Positions 1 through 11,661 of a stretch of 64,000 nt of DNA are shown piece by piece. The DNA is from Triticum aestivum (taxonomy: Eukaryota; Streptophyta; Magnoliopsida; Poales; Poaceae). The position numbers and the translations under genes were made by a program. The DNA lies in the NCBI RefSeq assembly GCF_018294505.1, contig NC_057809.1, positions 136,498,979-136,562,978 on the forward strand. Reading direction: 5' to 3'. The first letter of the stretch is position 1. Each line of letters starts with the position of its first letter. The notes beneath the pieces are model-generated. The model did no database searches, was not told the DNA's origin, and worked only from the letters and a program-made list of their open reading frames with translations.

Positions 1-459
1 ACAAGAGTGATCCAAGAATGGATCACAAGACAGCGGTCAAAGTTATCCTTAGTAACTAGTGGACTAAAGAATTTTCTCGATTATGGAGGTGGTAAAAGAG
101 TTCGTCGTAAAGGGTTACGCCGATGCAAACTTTGACACTAATCCAGATTATTCTGAGTAGTAAACTGGATTCGTATAGTAGAACAGTTGTTTGGAATAAG
201 CTAGCTGCATCTAGGAGATGACATAGAAATTTGCGAAGTACATATAGATCTGAAAGATTCAGACCCGTTGACTATAACATCTCTCACAAGCATAACATAA
301 TCAAACCTAGAACTCATCGAGTGTTAATCACATGATAATGTGAACTAGATTGTTGACTCTAGTAAACTCTTTGGGTGTTAGTCACATGGGGATGTGACCT
401 TGAGTGTTAATCACATAGCAATGTGAACTGGATTATTGACTCTAGTGCAAGTGGGAGAC
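1..459 (+). mobile_element. 3' end of the interior of a BARE/Angela-like Copia element
   Basis: This stretch runs straight into an LTR at 460 and is close, over most of its length, to 18043-18540, the matching part of the complete element further right. It holds remains of the RNase H end of the Copia polyprotein (lock-step with DYGGGKRV at 18100-18140), a degenerate repeat of gtgttaatcacatg...gatgtgaac, and a polypurine tract (aagtgggagac) ending at 459. No open frame survives. The 5' LTR lies left of the window. Confidence 0.85.
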
Positions 460-2165
460 TGTTGGAAATATGCCCTAGAGGCAATAATAAATTGATTATT
501 ATTATATTTCCTTGTTCATGATAATCGTTTATTATCCATGCTAGAATTGTATTGATAGGAAACTCAGATACATGTGTGGATACATAGACAACACCACGTC
601 CCTAGTAAGCTTCCAGTTGACTAGCTCGTTGATCAATAGAAGGTTACGGTTTCCTGACCATGGACATTGGATGTCGTTGATAACGGGATCACATCATTAG
701 GAGAATGATGTGATGGACAAGACCCAATCCTAAGCATAGCACAAGATCGTGTAGTTCGTATGCTAAAGCTTTTCTAATGTCAAGTATCATTTCCTTAGAC
801 CATGAGATTGTGCAACTCCCGGATACCGTAGGAATGCTTTGGGTGTGCCAAACGTCACAACGTAACTGGGTGGCTATAAAGGTACACTGCAGGTATCTCC
901 GAAAGTGTCTGTTGGGTTGGCACGAATCAAGACTGGGATTTGTCACTCTGTGTAAACGGAGAGGTATCTCTGGGCCCACTCGGTAGGACATCATCATAAT
1001 GTGCACAATATGATCAAGGAGTTGATCACGGGATGATGTGTTACGGAATGAGTAAAGAGACTTGCCGGTAACGAGATTGAACAAGGTATCGGGATACCGA
1101 CGATCGAATCTCGGGCAAGTATCGTACCGCTAGACAAAGGGAATTGTATACGGGATTGATTAAGTCCTTGACATCGTGGAACATGTGGGAGCCAACATGG
1201 GTATCCAGATCCCGCTGTTGTTTATTGACCGGAGAGTCATCTCGGTCATGTCTGCATGTCTCCCGAACCCGTAGGGTCTACACACTTAAGGTTTGGTGAC
1301 GCTAGGGTTATAGAGATATTAGTATGCGGTAACCCGAAAGTTGTTCGGAGTCCCGGATGAGATCCCGGACGTCACGAGGAGTTCCGGAATGGTCCGGAGG
1401 TAAAGAATTATATATAGGAAGTGCTATTTCGGGCATCGGGACAAGTTTCGGGGTCACCGGTATTGTACCGGGACCACCGGAAGGGTCCCGGGGGTCCACC
1501 GGGTGGGGCCACCTGCCCCGGGGGGCCACATGGGCTGTAGGGGGTGCGCCTTGGCCTACATGGGCCAAGGGCACCAGCCCCTAGAGGCCCATGCGCCAAA
1601 GGGACAAGAGGAGGGGAGAGTCCTAAAGGGGGAAGGCACCTCCGAGGTGCCTTGGGGAGGATGGACTCCTCCCCCCCTTGGCCGCACCCTTCCTTGGAGG
1701 AAGGGGCAAGGCTGCACCTTCCCCCTCTCCCTTGGCCCTATATATAGTGGGGGAAGGGAGGGCAACCATACCTAAGCCCTGGCGCCTCCCTCTCCCTCCC
1801 ATGACACATCTCCCTCCTCCCGCAGCGCTTGGCGAAGCCCTGTTGGAATCCCGCTACTTCCACCACCACGTCGTCGTGCTGCTGGATCTCCATCAACCTC
1901 TCCTTCCCCCTTGCTGGATCAAGAAGGAGGAGATGTCGCTGCTCCGTACGTGTGTTGAACGCGGAGGTGCCGTCCGGTCGGCGCTAGGATCATCGGTGAT
2001 TTGGATCACGACGAGTATGACTCCATCAACCCCGTTCTCTTGAACGCTTCCGCGCGCGATCTACAAGGGTATGTAGATCCACTCCTCCCTTGTTGCTAGA
2101 TGACTCCATAGATTGATCTTGGTGACACGTAGGAAAATTTTGAATTATTGCTACGTTCCCCAACA
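460..2165 (+). mobile_element. 3' LTR of a BARE/Angela-like Copia retrotransposon
   Basis: The LTR begins TGTTGGAAATATGCCCTAGAG and ends TACGTTCCCCAACA, so it has TG...CA ends, and is 1706 bp. A TATATATA box lies near 1739 inside it, followed by the leader. It aligns throughout with the LTRs at 11662 and 18541 but differs clearly in the GC-rich part at 1490-1720, so it belongs to a related subfamily, not a sister copy. It follows the element's interior directly, so it is the 3' LTR and not a solo LTR. The next five bases, ggcga, would be one half of the target duplication. The element is inserted in LINE-A. Confidence 0.93.
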
Positions 2166-2415
2166 GGCGACGACGCAATGGCGCTCCAGAACAGCACCAC
2201 GCCCGCACCCTGTGTGCTTCGCCGGTTCCTGGACTCCGTGGCAGCCCCCCCTGTGGTGCCCCTGCTTCCTGCCCCGGTGCCTAAACCGCCCAGGACCAAA
2301 GGAGCCAAAGGAGTCAGCCTCTCCTCGCCACGGAGGAGCGGGAGGCTCGCGCAAAAGAAGACGCGTCAAGCCCTGCAAGGCAGTTCGGCGGTCGACGTTG
2401 GGCGGCAAAGCAGAG
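2166..2415 (+). pseudogene. LINE-A ORF1 fragment (upstream of the LINE-B insertion)
   Basis: The reading frame here encodes a proline-rich stretch followed by SPRRSGRLAQKK. A basic RRSGRLA block is typical of the C-terminal part of ORF1 in grass L1-type LINEs. The matching ORF1 tail continues at 9474 after LINE-B. A possible join is at about 2415, where the frame reading GGKAE would continue as ELIARACNLLG. The exact border is uncertain because I could not find a clear target duplication for LINE-B. The 5' part of LINE-A lies beyond the Copia element, outside the window. Confidence 0.55.
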
Positions 2416-3112
2416 GCCGATTTGTGTGGACCTGCCGGAGAAGGGTCCGTGTGACCGGTCGACGCCGTCGGGGGTCGATCCGACGGCCAGGGCCTGCCGA
2501 CTTGTTTCATTTCCCGCCGAATTCTGAACTAGCAACATATGCATGTCACAACTCTTACGATGTCATGCGACACGCCCGACGTGCGATGGCACGTCTCCTT
2601 CGCTGCCGATCCGCAGACGCGTTCTCTCTTGTTCCACAAGGTGTGCTGGTGCTGCGGCGAGAGGCTCTCAGGATCGTCCTGATCGATGGGCGCGGGATCA
2701 CGGTCGACGCACGGTTCCTGCGAGCGGGGGAGCACATCGACATTGGTGACATCGTCTCGCTGCCGTGTCACTTCGCGAAGATTCGGGAGCGATTACCGGC
2801 GACGTGGTCGTCGCCAGCAACAGCGGCGCACGGTACGGGACGTGACGCGATTCATGGGAGAAGTGCGGTTAATCGGGCGAGCGAGCCGAACCGTGACGAG
2901 GCGGACTCGAGCCCCACCCACCGCCCGCCAATGGCGGATGGGCGGCATGTGAACATCGACTGCCAGGAGGGCCCCAGCTGCGCTAAGGACGTAGAATTCT
3001 CTAGAGCGTGCGAGGCAGGGGGAACTACATCTCTTCCCCCACCTACCACAGTGAGCGCACGAGACGCACACCTCGCCCCGCTCTTCGGGCACCTGTGGGG
3101 GAGAGCTAGGGT

Positions 3113-5393
3113 TTGTCCTCATATTCCCCGAGAGATTCCTTCGGCTGGTGGCGCGGCAAGGTCGACGACGACGGTCGCTCCTTCGCTCAAGTAGTTGCAG
3201 CGGAGCGGGCGGGAGATTCGTCAAGCGCGGCGATGGGAGATCGAGGTGGGGGAAGATCCGGAGGATGGCGCGACAACACGGCGCGAGGCGGCTTCAACGG
3301 AGGGCACAAGGCACCGCTGCCAAATCAAACCCGCAATATGGTTTGGCAGCGACCAGATCCACCACCGGCGGTGTCCGGGGGGCCGAGATCTGGAGGAGGT
3401 GAAGTCGGGGACAGATGGGAGGCGGCTGCGCGCGCGATGAGCGGGGCGGCCAAGGAGACGACGGTGACCAACAAAGCGGCGCCGCCACCCCCTCCATCTG
3501 CCCCAACGTCGAACACCAGCGAACTCTACATCAACTGCAACCTCCCAGGTCACTTCTCTCCTCGCTGTCCTACCATTCGGTGCGAAAAATGCAACAAATT
3601 AGGTCATATGGCTCAATTATGTCAGACTTTGAGGCCCTGGGAATGTGTTCCATCGATGTGTGGGTTTCAATCTCCGGGATATGGTTTTTGGTATATCCCT
3701 GATCTGTGTGCATCTAAGCAAAATACTGAAAAAACAAACAATGTGGTGATTACTGTTGTGGAAGGATGTGCGTCTGTGAAAGAGATAGAACAAGAATTTA
3801 ATGCCATCTTTGCCCGAAAACCTGGAAAGAAAAAATGGCATTGCACGACTCGCTCTATTAGCCCTAATCAGTTTGTCATGCGCTTTCCCAATGCTAGCGA
3901 AGTGGAGAGAGCTTGCTGCTATGGGAAGCGCATGCCTCTGAAGGAGGGAGATGTTGTGGTATGCATAACTCCTTGGTCTGCTTCGATAGGGGCCAAAGGG
4001 GTTATGGAAAAGGCTTGGGTAAAGATTCGTAACATTCCTATTGAAAAAAGATGTGCTGAACATATTGCATATGTTGGAGGGCTGGTGGGGATAACATTGG
4101 AAGTGGATGAGGCCACGATCCACAAATCTGAATATGCTAGAATCTTGCTGGGGTGCATGGAGGTGAAGAAAAAGCTCCCTCAGCTGAAGGAATGTTGGGT
4201 GAGCAATATTATGACTTCTTTTATGAAGTTGAAAAAAGTGTGACAATGGGGGCTCATAAGAGCCAATATTCTATTGCTGTAGACAGTAGTGCATCCCCTT
4301 CTTTCCCCAAGAAAGCAAGGACAGACCTATATCCTTCTTCTTCTGTTGGGCAAGGAGAAACCAGTGCATCTATGGTTGGTAATTATTCATCCCAAAATTA
4401 TGAAAAAGGAACACAGCGACTTGCTGCTGTTGCAGAGAGTGAAGAAGAGGAGGACAGTGAGGAGGGAAACCACACTGAATTGCTGATAGAAACTATGACT
4501 AGAGAGCATGAAGATGGGGAAAAAATAACTATGGTTCTCAGACTGGCAATACATCCTATGGGGAAAATTTTGAGGTGCTGGAGGTGGAGAGAACGGGTGG
4601 GTCTCCCACGTCTGAGAGTAACAGTCAGAAAGGTGCGTGGGGGATTATTACTCATACTCCTCCCTCGCCATTATACCTTTGTCATGATGAAAACACTCAC
4701 GGGAATATGTTTCCTTCCTTGTCAGATTATGTGGTTTGGCCCTCCCTGCCTCATATTGTGCCCCTTGAAGAGGGTTCCACAGAAGAGGGAAAGAAATGCA
4801 GCACCTATACTGTTGAGTCCCCATCGGGGTCCCCTATCCATGACTCTATGTTTGATGAGGGAAAAGTTCCATGCAGGCAAATGCAGAAATTGGGGAGAGT
4901 GGAGGAAGTGGCTATCAACAGGAAGAAACGAGACTCTGAAGGTATGAAAATACACAACTCTAAAAACCAATTTTCTGCTCTATCTGATAATGCCATTATT
5001 CTACGCGCTGCTCTTATGGGGGTTAAAATTTCTGATGATGATTTCTCTACTATAGATGTTCTTCGAGAGCTAGAGCATTCTAGAAATCTGTTAAATGATA
5101 AAAACAATGATGCAAATAATACTAGTATCACTATAAATGATGGTTTGGGTAATGATGTCCCTTTATCCTTAATCTGGGATGATGATAATAGTAATGTGGA
5201 GGAGCCATTTATCCTTGTTCAATCAAAACACAGGAAAAAAAGAGATAAACGCAGACGATCAGGGGTGGTTATATCCCCAATAAGATCTGCTAGGCCTATG
5301 ACAAGAAGTCAAAAGAAAAAAGAAGAGGGTACGGCTGCCATGGATCCTGGCAGACCCCCCAGAGTGAAAAATAAGCCTGGGCGATGTAAATGA
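3113..5393 (+). pseudogene. LINE-B ORF1, zinc-knuckle RNA-binding protein, frameshifted
   Basis: ORF1 of plant L1 elements coats the element RNA. The first open part (3113-4243) is glycine- and proline-rich at the start and carries two CCHC-type knuckles near residues 140-170. The second, CEKCNKLGHMAQLC, is intact; the first has lost its leading Cys (YINC instead of Cx2C). After the knuckles comes a central domain up to about 4165. The frame then shifts twice: at about 4165-4195, where the sense continues as YYDFFYEVEKSV in another frame, and at about 4530-4580. The last part (to 5393) is acidic, then strongly basic (KHRKKRDKRRR). Its stop codon TGA at 5391-5393 overlaps the ORF2 start. Confidence 0.82.
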
Positions 5394-8300
5394 AAGGCAT
5401 CTTTTGGAATTGTAGGGGGGCAAGTAAGAAAGGCATGTCTACTTGCCTCACGGACATGATATGTGCCAATGAGGTGGATTTTATTGGGTTACAAGAGACT
5501 ATGAAGGGATCTTATAAATACTCCTTTTTTAGGAAGATAGACCCATATCTGAAATTTCATTGGGAATGGGTTCCCTCGAGGGGGAAGTCGGGAGGTATTC
5601 TGTGTGGCCTCAATAAAGATAAATTTGATGTTCTCCGATCTAAACAGGGACAATATATCCTGCAAATGGACTTGTTTGATAAAAACAAGAAATGTAGTTG
5701 GTCTCTTCTAATAGTATATGGTGCTGCTCATGATGAGCATAAACCTGAATTCATCACAGAATTATCCTCATTGTGTCATAATATTAAAAGACCATATTTG
5801 GTGGGGGGGGGCTTCAATATTATTCGCCACAGTGGCGAGAAAAACAAAAAAACACCCCTATCTCATTTTTCAGATGTTTTTAACTCTGTTATCCACCTTC
5901 TTGGTTTAAGAGAAATTCACATGGCTGGGGGTGCTATATGTGGTCCAATAAGTAGGAAAACCCAACCCTTGAAAAATTGGATAGAGTGTTGATGTCTCTG
6001 GAGTGGGAAGACTTATTTCCCCTCGCTTCGGTGAGCAAGCTAGTTAAGGAATTATCTGACCACAATCCCCTACTATTGGATGGTGGGGTTGCCTCATCTA
6101 TAGCACCAGGGAATAGGTGCTTCAAATTTGATAATGTTTGGATTAATAATCCAGAGTTCCTTCCCTTAGTGGCTGATATTTGGGCTAGGCCAGTGTATAC
6201 TATTAACCCCATTGATGTCCTAAACATTAAACTGAAGAGGTGCAAGAAATTCTTCAAAGGTTGGGGGTCCAATGTATTTGGGCATAATAAGATCAAGAAG
6301 AGACTTATCAAACTTGAGTTGCAAGAGTTGGAGGCGATTGAAGAGTCCACTAGGCTGTGCGGGGAGGCTTACACTAGGAAGCTCGATATCCTAGTAGAGC
6401 TCAACGAGATGTATGTAGAAGAAGAGCTTCATTGGCACCAATTCTATAACGAGAGATGGTTGTTGAAAGGAGATAATAACACTGACTTTTTTCATAAAGT
6501 AGCTAATGGGCGTCGCAGGAAAAACTCCATGAAATCTCTTGAGTATGGATCTGTGACTATAGAAGGGACCAAAAACTTGTTGTCCCATGCCACAGAGTAT
6601 TATAAAACCCTTTTTGGGCCGGCTCCGGGTAACCTTTGCCATATCAATGCAGACTTATGGTCTCAGGAAGAGAGGATGACATATGTTGATAATGAAGACT
6701 TAACTCGACCTTTTTCTCTTGAGGAGATTAAAAAAGCCCTTTTTGATATGAGATCCAACTGGGCCCCTGGTCCGGATGATATCCCTGTTGAGTTCTATCA
6801 ACATTGCTGGGAGGTGGTTGCCCCGGATCTTTTCCGTCTTTTCGAGTGGTTTTATGAAGGCAAGTTGGACGTGCAACGTCTAAACTACGGCATTATAACT
6901 CTTTTACCCAAATCGGCAGATGCTACAAAAATCCAGCAATATAGGCCAATTTGCTTACTTCGTTGCCCCTATAAACTCATCACCAAAGCTATGGATATTA
7001 GAGTAAGCAAATATGCCTATAAGTTGTTTAGTGTCCAGCAAAATGCTTTTATTAAAGGGAGACACATTGTTGATGGTATTCTCTCCCTGCAAGAAGTGTT
7101 GCATTATACTCATATCAAAAAGCAAGTGGGTGTGATCCTTAAACTTGATTTTGAAAAGGCCTATGACAAAGTTAATTGGGATTTTTTGCTTGACTGCCAT
7201 GAGAAGCGTGGGTTTAACTCTAAGTGGTGTGGGTGGGTCTCTCAAATCCTTAAGAACGGCACGGTGAGTGTCAAGATTAACGATGAGATCGGCCCTTATA
7301 TACAAAGTGCTAAGGGGGTACGGCAGGGTGACCCTCATTCCCCCTTTCTATTCAATATGGCGGCTGAATGTCTAACTAAAATGGTGCTTTCAGCACAAAA
7401 AAACAGCCTCATTAAGGGTTTGGCGGCTGATCTTATTGACGGAGGTGTTGGTATCCTCCAATATGCGGATGATACGGTGGTATGTTTTGAACATGACATT
7501 GATAAAGCTATCAATGTCAAACTTTTGCTTTACCTATTTGAGCTCATGTCAGGATTGAAAATCAATTTTGACAAGAGTGAGATTTTTACTATCGGAGGGG
7601 ATAACGAGACTGACTTAGTATATGCGGACATGTTTAATTGTCAAGTGGGCACACTGCCCATGAGATATTTGGGTGTCCCTGTTACATATTCTACCCTTAA
7701 GAACATAGAATTGGATTTCCTGGAAGGTAAGATGATTAAAAAAATGGATGCCTGGATTGCTTATGCAGCATCACTAGGAGCCAGACTTACTCTGTTGGGG
7801 TCCAGACTGGATGGGATTCCATCTTATCTTATGTCGATGTTTCTTTTCAATAAAACTTTTATTGAAAAAATGAATAAACATCGCAGACGATTTTTCTGGA
7901 GGAAAAAGAACAAGAAACATGGATACCATATGGTGAAGTGGGATAGAGTATGTCGTTCTAAGAAGATTGGGGATTTGGGGATCAAGGATCTTCATAAGCA
8001 GAACATTAGTGTGCTTGTTAAATGGTGGTGGAAGCTTGAAACAGGCAATGGCCTGTGGCAGCGGATTGTGAGGGCCATATACTTTAGAAACAAAACAGTA
8101 GCTAATATACGGACCCGTTTCTCGGATTCTCCGAGTTGGAAAGCTATCATGAAAGTCAAAGACACATATATGGTTGGAAGGAAAGTTAATATCAATAGTG
8201 GTAACCTGGCAAGAGTCTGGCACGACCCTTGGGTGGATGATACAGTTCTATGTGAGCGCTTCCCAGATCTATTTAGTATTTGCCATGACCAAGAATGCAC

Positions 8301-9084
8301 TGTTGCTTCCTAGGTTGCAAACGACTATAATCTGGGTTTTAGACGCAGATTGTTTGGAGAGTTGAATGACCAATGGACTTGGATGGTTGAGAAAGCCAGG
8401 CAGCTGACTTTGACTAGCTCTCCGGATACTATCTCATGGAAATGTAATAGTAAAGGAAAATTTACAACTAAGTCGGTTTATGAATGGCTAGAAAAGAACC
8501 TATCTGGCCCCAACTATAAGTGGGTGTGGAAGGCCCATATCCCTCTAAAAATTAAAATTTTCTTATGGCAGCTTTTTCAAAATGCTGTACTTACAAGAGA
8601 CAATATGCGGGCTAGGCAGTGGCCTGGGGATCCTACTTGTTCTTTTTGTACAAATATTGAAACAGCAAACCATCTATTCTTTAATTGCCCACTTGCTCGC
8701 ACAGTTTGGGGCGTACTGGGAATGACGGGTGGAGCATCTTGCTGCCCCCGATCGCTGTGGCAAAGTTGGGCGTGGCTGTATAGGTTTTTTCCAGGAGGGG
8801 AAAAGTTCTATATGATGATTATCGCTGCTGTTTGCTGGGGGATCTGGATCCTTCGAAATAAAGTCACTTTTGATAAACATATTGCTCGCACTCCGTTGGA
8901 GGCTGTTTTCACTGCATGCTCTTTTATGTTATATTATTGGGCAGGTTTACTTAAAGAAGATGACAAGGTGAAGTTTCAGACGGGTGTGAAGAGATTGGCT
9001 CAGGCGGCTGCTGCATTGGCGGATAGATCCTTTCCTCGTGGCAGACTCCTTCTCGACGACAATGACGGGATTCAGATCCGCTAG
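5390..9084 (+). pseudogene. LINE-B ORF2, APE endonuclease and reverse transcriptase, disrupted
   Basis: ORF2 nicks target DNA and primes reverse transcription. The start ATG at 5390 overlaps the ORF1 stop as ATGA. Domains in order: APE-type endonuclease from 5390 (MKGIFWNCRGA, GLQET); reverse transcriptase across about 6700-7700 with WAPGPDDIP, IITLLPK, KLDFEKAYDKVNWDFLL, GVRQGDP and an intact YADD; then the zf-RVT region near 8520-8720 (KIKIFLWQ, CSFC...HLFFNC). Damage: a frameshift near 5935, a TAG stop at 8311-8313, and a changed endonuclease motif, VGGGFN where LINE-C has IGGDFN, so a catalytic Asp is lost. The RT core itself is open from 5977 to 8310. The element is therefore dead as an autonomous unit. 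Confidence 0.9.
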
Positions 9085-9471
9085 CTGAGCTCCGTTGGTG
9101 TTTTATGATTTGGCTTACCACTGGGGTCTGATGCCCGCCGGTTATGGCGTCTTTTGGTAATATTTTGCCGCGGCAAAACCTGTTAGCCAGTAGTCTTATC
9201 GTTGAACTCGTTTTCAGTCGGGCAGTTGCTTGTGAGTGCCATCAGGTTTTCGCCCCACGGCGGATGGTCCGCTCTAGGATCATCATGCAGTGGGTTTCCT
9301 GTTGGTGCACCAGCTCGCTCTTCCCCTTTCAGTCTCCTTTTGCGTTTCTCAGTTCGGTTCTAGTTCCCCTTGTGGGTTGTGGTTAGTCGGCAAAAACTTG
9401 GATACTGACTGATGTATTTCCGTTGATTGAGAAATTAATGGAAAGGGGTGAGAGCCCGGTTGGAAAAAAAA
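9085..9471 (+). other. LINE-B 3' UTR and poly(A)
   Basis: Noncoding, ending gagagcccggttgg followed by eight A at 9464-9471. The corresponding end of LINE-C reads gggtaatgcctggttc followed by a short A run at about 49753-49765, so the two share a 3' terminal design. Confidence 0.7.
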
Positions 9472-9685
9472 GGAGTTGATTGCTCGTGCCTGCAACCTGC
9501 TCGGCTCGGAGTCAGAGATGGACGCCGGGGTGCAGACGGCCTATGCGGCACTGTTCAACACGCCCCTCGCTGCTCCGGTCATCCCGGCAATCAAGACTCT
9601 CACGAAGCATGTTAAGGCGGCAAACTCCAAGCCAGAAAAGAAGAAAGCCACCACCACTGAAGAACCTGAAGTTGACAATGTGTAG
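9472..9685 (+). pseudogene. LINE-A ORF1 C-terminal part, after the LINE-B insertion
   Basis: Reads ELIARACNLLG in frame from 9474, then a segment with LFNTPLAAPVIPAIKTLTKH, a lysine-rich stretch and an acidic end (EEPEVDNV), stopping with TAG at 9683-9685. The motif (F/Y)...TPL followed by a short helix is typical of the very end of ORF1 in this LINE group. Unlike LINE-B and LINE-C, there is a gap of about 190 bp before ORF2, so LINE-A belongs to a different family. Confidence 0.7.
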
Positions 9686-9873
9686 TTCCTCTACGTACTG
9701 CTTTGCTACCGTGTGTGTCGTCGTTCGCCACTCAGTCGTTGCTGCCCCCTTTCGAGTTCTTCAGAACCAGTGTACGCAACTTAGTGTCCCCAGGTTCACA
9801 AAGCGGCACCCCAGTGTGCATCCTCGTCAACTGTCTCAAGTTTTCAGATCCTGTGTGCTTATTGTTTCCTCAT

Positions 9874-11661
9874 ATGGCGCAACCTAATGTCAAACTTATA
9901 TGCTGGAATGTGCGTGGACTAAATGCCCCTGCCCGTCGCGACGCCGTGAGGGACCTCGTCCGAGATTGCAAGGCCACAATTGTTTGCCTCCAGGAGACTA
10001 AGCTTGATCACGTCGATGATGTTTTGATTACAAGCATGCTCGGACCCTCCTTTACTGCAAACTACAAGGTCCTCCCGGCTGTTGGCTCTAGGGGGGGCAT
10101 GATAACGGCTGTCTCTGACTGTTACTTCAGTCTTTCGGACTTCCACGCTTCGTAAAGAACTATCTCTGCCACCGTGACCATGCTGGCTGAGGGCCTCGAC
10201 TGGACACTGTCTTGCGTTTATGGCCCTCAGGGAGAACAAGAGAAGCTTCTGTTCATCAACGATCTCAAAGAGCTGAAGTATGTTGTCAAGCCACGATGGC
10301 TCATTCTTGGTGATTTCAACCTCATCACCAGAGCGGCTGACAAGAACAACCAAAACATCAATAACCGCCTCATGGGTAGTTTCCGTTCTGCGCTAAATCA
10401 CCTACAGCTAAAAGAGATTCGACTGTCAGGCAGAAAATTCACTTGGTCAAATGCTCAAGTGAATCCAGTGCTCACAAAGATAGATCATTTCTTCCACTCG
10501 GACGACTGGGATGTTTTTCCCCAATGCGCACCTTCAAGCCATCTCGTCGGCCTGCTCGGATCATGCCCCGTTATTCCTCCTTGGGGATACGGAGGTATGT
10601 CGGCGTCCATCTTTCAAGTTTGAGGAGTTCTGGCTTCGTCTCCCAGGTTTCAAGGAAACGGTGGCCGCAGCCTGGAATAAAAACGTCCAGTCAACCAACC
10701 CAGTTCGCAAGGTACACATCAAACTGGCCAGGACTGCAAAGGCCCTCAAGAAATGGCAAAGAGAAAGAGTTGGAGTGCTTAAAACACAGATTGACATTGC
10801 AAAGGAGGTAATCTGGCGGCTCGACCTGGCCGAGGAGGGAAGGTCCCCCTCCCCAGCAGAACTGGGGCTCAGACGTAGGCTTAAGCTCTCATATCTTGGT
10901 CTCCTATCCTTCCAAAAGATAAAGCTCCGCCAGCGAGCACGCCTCACGCGTATCAGGCTTGGGGACGTCAACTCAAAGTTTTTCCATGCAAAGGTGAATG
11001 GACGCGGGCGAAAAAACTACATTCAGACACTACACACGGACCATGGTGTTGCCATCTCGGCCGAGGATAAGGAACATGTGCTCCTCTCCCACTTCCAAGA
11101 CCACTTGGGTACTCCCACGCCCCGTAACTCAAGTTTAAATCGGGACAACCTGGAGATGACCATGCAGGATCTCTCAGAACTAGAGGCACCTTTCAATGAG
11201 GACGAGATAAAAGACACGGTTTTTTCACTCCCTTCCGTAAAAGTGCCTGGCCCGGATGGGTTCATTGGAGCCTTCTTCAAAGCATGTTGGGACATCATCC
11301 GAACCGACATTGTTGACGCAATCCTTCAGCTTGCTAACCTCCGCGGCGACTGTGATTCTCTCATTAACTCCGCGAACATCATACTGCTCCCCAAGAAGGC
11401 CGACACCCGTGTGGTCAGAGACTACAGACCAATCAGCATGATTCATAGCCTGTCCAAGATCGTCTCCAAGCTGCTGGCAAATAGACTCGCTCCTATACTG
11501 CCCAGTTTGGTCTCCAAATGCCAAAGTGCCTTCATGAAGAAACGCTCCATCCATGACAACTTCCTGCATGTTCAGAACCTCATAAAGGACCTGCATCGTC
11601 GGAACATCCCGGGCCTCTTTCTCAAGCTCGATATTTCAAAGGCTTTTGACTCGGTAAATTG
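9874..11661 (+). pseudogene. LINE-A ORF2, 5' half: APE endonuclease and start of the reverse transcriptase
   Basis: Starts MAQPNVKLICWNVRGLNAPA, the APE endonuclease opening, with LQETK and ILGDFNLI (catalytic Asp kept). A TAA stop at 10153-10155 and a frameshift near 10525 (before SDHAPL) break the endonuclease. The frame from 10511 then runs open through the linker and into the reverse transcriptase (VPGPDGF, NIILLPKKADT, YRPISMIHSLSKIVSK). It is cut at 11661, right after the motif A residues KLDISKAFDSVN, by the Copia element at 11662. The rest resumes at 20285. Confidence 0.9.
11657..11661. repeat. Target site duplication AATTG, left copy
   Basis: AATTG directly before the 5' LTR at 11662 is repeated directly after the 3' LTR at 20285-20289. 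This 5-bp duplication is the normal mark of Copia integration. It also shows that the two LTRs belong to a single insertion. Confidence 0.97.

Larger units (their letters stand above)
2415..9471 (+). mobile_element. LINE-B, nearly full-length L1-type non-LTR retrotransposon
   Basis: A LINE of about 7.05 kb with a GC-rich 5' region (about 2415-3112), ORF1 (3113-5393, broken), ORF2 (5390-9084, broken), a 3' UTR and an 8-base poly(A) at 9464-9471. It lies in the same direction as LINE-A, inside LINE-A ORF1. Its order of parts (zinc-knuckle ORF1, APE endonuclease, reverse transcriptase, C-terminal zf-RVT) is that of plant L1 elements. The 5' border is inferred from where the LINE-A coding sense stops. 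The 5' region contains an open frame (to 3194) of unknown meaning. It is closely related to LINE-C at 43.47-49.76 kb. Confidence 0.85.

Noticed and set aside
2148..3194. A single 348-codon gene after the first LTR
   Set aside because: The frame starts in the LTR, passes through the LINE-A ORF1 fragment and goes on into the 5' region of LINE-B. It is a chance run across two insertion borders.
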